Below are positions 61,566 through 64,000 of a stretch of 64,000 bases of DNA, piece by piece. This stretch comes from Neobacillus bataviensis (GTDB lineage: Bacteria; Bacillota; Bacilli; Bacillales_B; DSM-18226): positions 310,001-374,000 of the forward strand of contig NZ_JAHXYW010000003.1 of NCBI RefSeq assembly GCF_019969725.1, given 5' to 3'. The translations under genes and the position numbers were made by a program. Numbering within the stretch: the stretch's first letter is position 1; each line of letters begins with the position of its first letter. Under the pieces are notes generated by a model. The model was not told the origin of the DNA. It saw only the letters and a program-made list of their open reading frames with translations, and did not search any database.

Positions 61566-61572
61566 GTAATAC

Positions 61573-62928
61573 CTAAAGTATTTTATTTAGAGATTCAGTT
61601 AGCGTCTTAATTAAAAAGTTCAAATCCTTTTGTTCAATATTTAACGGGGGTGCCAAGGTGAGCACATTATTGTATCCTGCTACCGTAGCTCCATTTTTTC
61701 CGATGATAATGCCTTTTTCCTTACAGTTTGTAATCACTTGATTGACAAGTGCTGGATCTAACGGTTCTTTCGTCGTTTTATTACTTACAAGCTCAATCCC
61801 GATTAATAGGCCCTTTCCACGGACATTTCCTACATATGGATGGTCTTGTAAAAGAGTAGTTAAATCATTTAGAAGCTGTTCGCCTAAATCTCGCGAACGA
61901 TCAAACAGATTTTCTTTTTCCATGATTTCGAGGTTTTTTAACGCCAAGGCACATGCTGCGGGATTTCCTCCAAACGTGTTCACGTGACGGAAATAATCAT
62001 ATTCTTCGGATCCTTTAAACGCTTCGTAAATGTCCTTGCGAACCGCGGTCGCGGATAATGGCAAATAGGCACTTGTAATCCCCTTGGCCATGGTAATGAT
62101 ATCCGGTTTCACACCATAATTCATGAATCCAAATGGTTTACCCGTACGGCCGAAGCCGCAAATCACTTCATCAACAATTAAAAGGGCTCCATGTTTTTCA
62201 CAAACCTCTTTTGCCGCCTTCATATACCCATCTGGGGGAATAAGCACTCCGCCGCCGGTAATGATTGGTTCCATGATCATGGCCGCAATGGTTTCACTTA
62301 GTTCCCAAGTCATCGTACGGTCGATTTCTTTTACGGAAGCTAATTCCTTTGGATCTTGCACATTTGTGTCATCACGATAGGAATCCGGCGGAGATACATG
62401 GATAAAGCCCGGTGCCAGCGGCTCATATTTATATTTTCTTTGCGCCTGCCCCGTTGCTGCTAGTGCTCCCATAGAATTGCCATGGTAGGCACGGTAGCGG
62501 GACATAATTTTAAAGCGGTTATGCTCTCCCTTTTGCTGATGGTATTGACGAACAATCTTAAAGGCTGTTTCATTCGCTTCAGAACCGCTGTTTGAGAAAA
62601 AGATTACGTATTCATCGCCGAGCATTTCGTTTAATTTTTCTGCTAGTTTGATAGCAGGAACATGGCTCTGTGATAGCGGAAAATACGCCATCTCTTTTAA
62701 TTGTTCGTACGCTGCTTCCGCCAATTCCGTTCTTCCATATCCAACATTCACACACCATAGTCCTGACATCGCATCTAAATAACGTTTGCCATCCACATCT
62801 GTTACCCAAGAACCCTCAGCCTTTTCTACAATAACCGTAGCATTGGGATTATAAGGCTTCATCGAATGCCAAACATACTTATCATCTTGCTCTTGAAACG
62901 TGTCTTGGGGACGACTTGTTTGAACCAT
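61573..62928 (-). CDS. Class III pyridoxal-phosphate aminotransferase (omega-amino acid type)
   Basis: A 451-residue aminotransferase. FFSNSGSEANETAFKIVRQY (about 105-124), YRAYHGNSMGALAATG (about 140-155), the PLP-binding Asp in LLIVDEVICGFGRTG (about 244-258), and the Schiff-base Lys in ITMAKGITSAYLPL (about 275-288). The family includes beta-alanine/GABA:pyruvate transaminases. I start at 62928 because AAAAGGAGGAAAATTACGGT precedes that ATG, while an upstream frame lacks such a site. The semialdehyde dehydrogenase gene lies 43 bp upstream, suggesting a pathway from an omega-amino acid through a semialdehyde to acyl-CoA. Confidence 0.88.
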   Translation of the reverse strand: MVQTSRPQDTFQEQDDKYVWHSMKPYNPNATVIVEKAEGSWVTDVDGKRYLDAMSGLWCVNVGYGRTELAEAAYEQLKEMAYFPLSQSHVPAIKLAEKLNEMLGDEYVIFFSNSGSEANETAFKIVRQYHQQKGEHNRFKIMSRYRAYHGNSMGALAATGQAQRKYKYEPLAPGFIHVSPPDSYRDDTNVQDPKELASVKEIDRTMTWELSETIAAMIMEPIITGGGVLIPPDGYMKAAKEVCEKHGALLIVDEVICGFGRTGKPFGFMNYGVKPDIITMAKGITSAYLPLSATAVRKDIYEAFKGSEEYDYFRHVNTFGGNPAACALALKNLEIMEKENLFDRSRDLGEQLLNDLTTLLQDHPYVGNVRGKGLLIGIELVSNKTTKEPLDPALVNQVITNCKEKGIIIGKNGATVAGYNNVLTLAPPLNIEQKDLNFLIKTLTESLNKIL

Positions 62929-62971
62929 ACCGTAATTTTCCTCCTTTTCCGTATCGGTGCCTGACACCATT

Positions 62972-64000
62972 TTATGCGTCAAAGCGTGAAGTAATCATTT
63001 TTTTACGAGTATAGAAGTTTACACCGTCTTTACCATTTACGTGCATATCACCGTAGAAGGAATCCTTCCATCCAGAGAATGGGAAAAACGCCATTGTTGC
63101 TGGGACACCTACGTTAATGCCGAGCATTCCTGCGTCCGCTTCTTCACGGAACTGTCGAATAGCCTTTGCATTGTTGGTATAAATGGTTGCACCATTACCG
63201 AATCTTGATTTACGGATATATTCCAACCCTTCATCTAAATCGTTTGCACGAAGTAGACTTAATACTGGTGCGAAAATTTCTTCTTTTGCAATTGTCATAT
63301 CCGGTGTAACGTGATCGAAAATCGTTGGTCCTAAGAAATTGCCTTCAGGAAGTTCATCCATTTCTTTACGTCCGTCTCTAATTAAGTCTGCGCCTTCCTC
63401 TAAGCCTTTTTCAATGTATCCAAGAACTTTATCGCGGTGTTCCTTACGGATGACCGGGGTTAACAGTACTTCTTCATCCATCCCGTTCCCAATGATTAAT
63501 TCATCCGCCTGTTTCTTTAATGCGTTTACAAATGGTTCATTATCACCGACTACGACAACGGCACTACAAGCCATACACCGCTGGCCGGCACTTCCGAAAG
63601 TCGAGCTGATGATATGCTGAACGGCCTTATTCATATCGGCATCCGGCATTACAATATGATGATTTTTCGCTCCGGAAAGGGCTTGAACACGCTTGCCTGC
63701 AGCAGCAGCACGCTCATAAACATATTTGGCAACCGGCTGTGAACCGACAAAGGAAATGGCGGCAATATCCTTATGCTCAAGAAGGCCATTTACAACATCA
63801 TGGGAACCATGGACGACGTTTAACACTCCTGGAGGTGCACCAGCTTCAGTAAATAATTCTACTAATCTATTGGCTAAAATTGGGGTACGCTCAGATGGCT
63901 TCAGCACAAACGTGTTACCACAGGCAACTGCTAGAGGGAACATCCATAAAGGCACCATCATTGGGAAGTTAAACGGTGTAATCCCGCCAACTACTCCTAG
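62972..64000 (-). CDS. CoA-acylating methylmalonate-semialdehyde dehydrogenase, partial (cut by window edge)
   Basis: The C-terminal 342 codons are present. [20 protein letters not shown] is at the edge, followed by [30 protein letters not shown], catalytic Cys in [12 protein letters not shown], and [20 protein letters not shown]. This is the MmsA/IolA group, which converts malonate or methylmalonate semialdehyde to acetyl- or propionyl-CoA. The beginning lies beyond the right edge. The neighbouring aminotransferase supports beta-alanine or beta-aminoisobutyrate use. No frameshift is seen. Confidence 0.9.
   Translation of the reverse strand, partial: LGVVGGITPFNFPMMVPLWMFPLAVACGNTFVLKPSERTPILANRLVELFTEAGAPPGVLNVVHGSHDVVNGLLEHKDIAAISFVGSQPVAKYVYERAAAAGKRVQALSGAKNHHIVMPDADMNKAVQHIISSTFGSAGQRCMACSAVVVVGDNEPFVNALKKQADELIIGNGMDEEVLLTPVIRKEHRDKVLGYIEKGLEEGADLIRDGRKEMDELPEGNFLGPTIFDHVTPDMTIAKEEIFAPVLSLLRANDLDEGLEYIRKSRFGNGATIYTNNAKAIRQFREEADAGMLGINVGVPATMAFFPFSGWKDSFYGDMHVNGKDGVNFYTRKKMITSRFDA

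Noticed and set aside
62956..62968. GGTGCCTGACACC motif between the aminotransferase and semialdehyde dehydrogenase genes
   Set aside because: I recall similar short motifs as frequent intergenic repeats in Bacillaceae; with one copy here nothing can be concluded.

Overview
The window reads as a chromosomal segment of an aerobic, spore-forming member of the Bacillaceae (a Bacillus/Neobacillus-like species). The support is AT-rich DNA, strong GGAGG-type ribosome binding sites, a gerA-type spore-germinant receptor operon, a proline T-box ahead of proBA, perfect CcpA cre boxes, a SorC-type DeoR, a split feoB and a class IV PHA synthase with PhaR. No rRNA, insertion sequence, prophage or CRISPR array was seen.

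Layout. 1-4.6 kb: small housekeeping genes (LigB-type dioxygenase, two alpha/beta hydrolases, XRE-cupin regulator, small acidic proteins) and an aberrant tRNA-like gene. 4.6-10.4 kb: a 1380-residue secreted subtilase with a C-terminal dockerin, divergent from an HTH-TPR regulator of the peptide-sensing (RRNPP) type. 10.5-11.1 kb: a frameshifted deoxyribonucleotidase. 11.1-22.5 kb: eight genes in one direction (acyl-CoA ligase, aldehyde dehydrogenase, Fe-type alcohol dehydrogenase, alkylsulfatase-family enzyme, MFS transporter, phasin-like protein, PhaR, PhaC) with a divergent LysR gene. This looks like a route from alkyl sulfates through alcohol, aldehyde and fatty acid to acyl-CoA and polyester storage. 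22.7-26.8 kb: an ECF sigma-factor remnant and a gerA operon. 26.8-31.6 kb: feoA with feoB split in two, and an XPD/DinG-like helicase. 31.7-36.1 kb: a YqcI/YcgG protein, proBA with its T-box and three 52-bp tandem hairpin repeats, and WrbA. 36.2-50.3 kb: an MFS gene, then a nine-gene catabolic operon (biotin carrier, two acyl-CoA ligases, peptide/nickel-type ABC importer, biotin-dependent carboxyltransferase) under a divergent GAF-PucR regulator and a cre box. 50.4-53.7 kb: an acidic protein, a UPF1-like helicase and a small XRE regulator.

53.8-61.3 kb holds a compact bacterial microcompartment (BMC) operon of the sugar-phosphate type: SorC/DeoR regulator, PduL, flavoprotein-like protein, three EutN/CcmL pentamers, CoA-acylating aldehyde dehydrogenase, two BMC-H hexamers, triosephosphate isomerase, RpiB-like isomerase and deoxyribose-phosphate aldolase. 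At least five cargo enzymes carry short amphipathic N-terminal extensions like encapsulation peptides. The implied chemistry is cleavage of deoxyribose 5-phosphate to acetaldehyde and glyceraldehyde 3-phosphate inside a shell, then conversion of acetaldehyde to acetyl-phosphate. The promoter has consensus -35 and -10 hexamers, a palindrome near the start site and a downstream cre. The right edge carries a class III aminotransferase and a truncated methylmalonate-semialdehyde dehydrogenase, likely for beta-alanine or a similar amino acid.

The two most unusual systems are the alkylsulfatase-to-PHA operon and the DERA/TPI microcompartment. All functional names rest on reading motifs and context; no database search was run.
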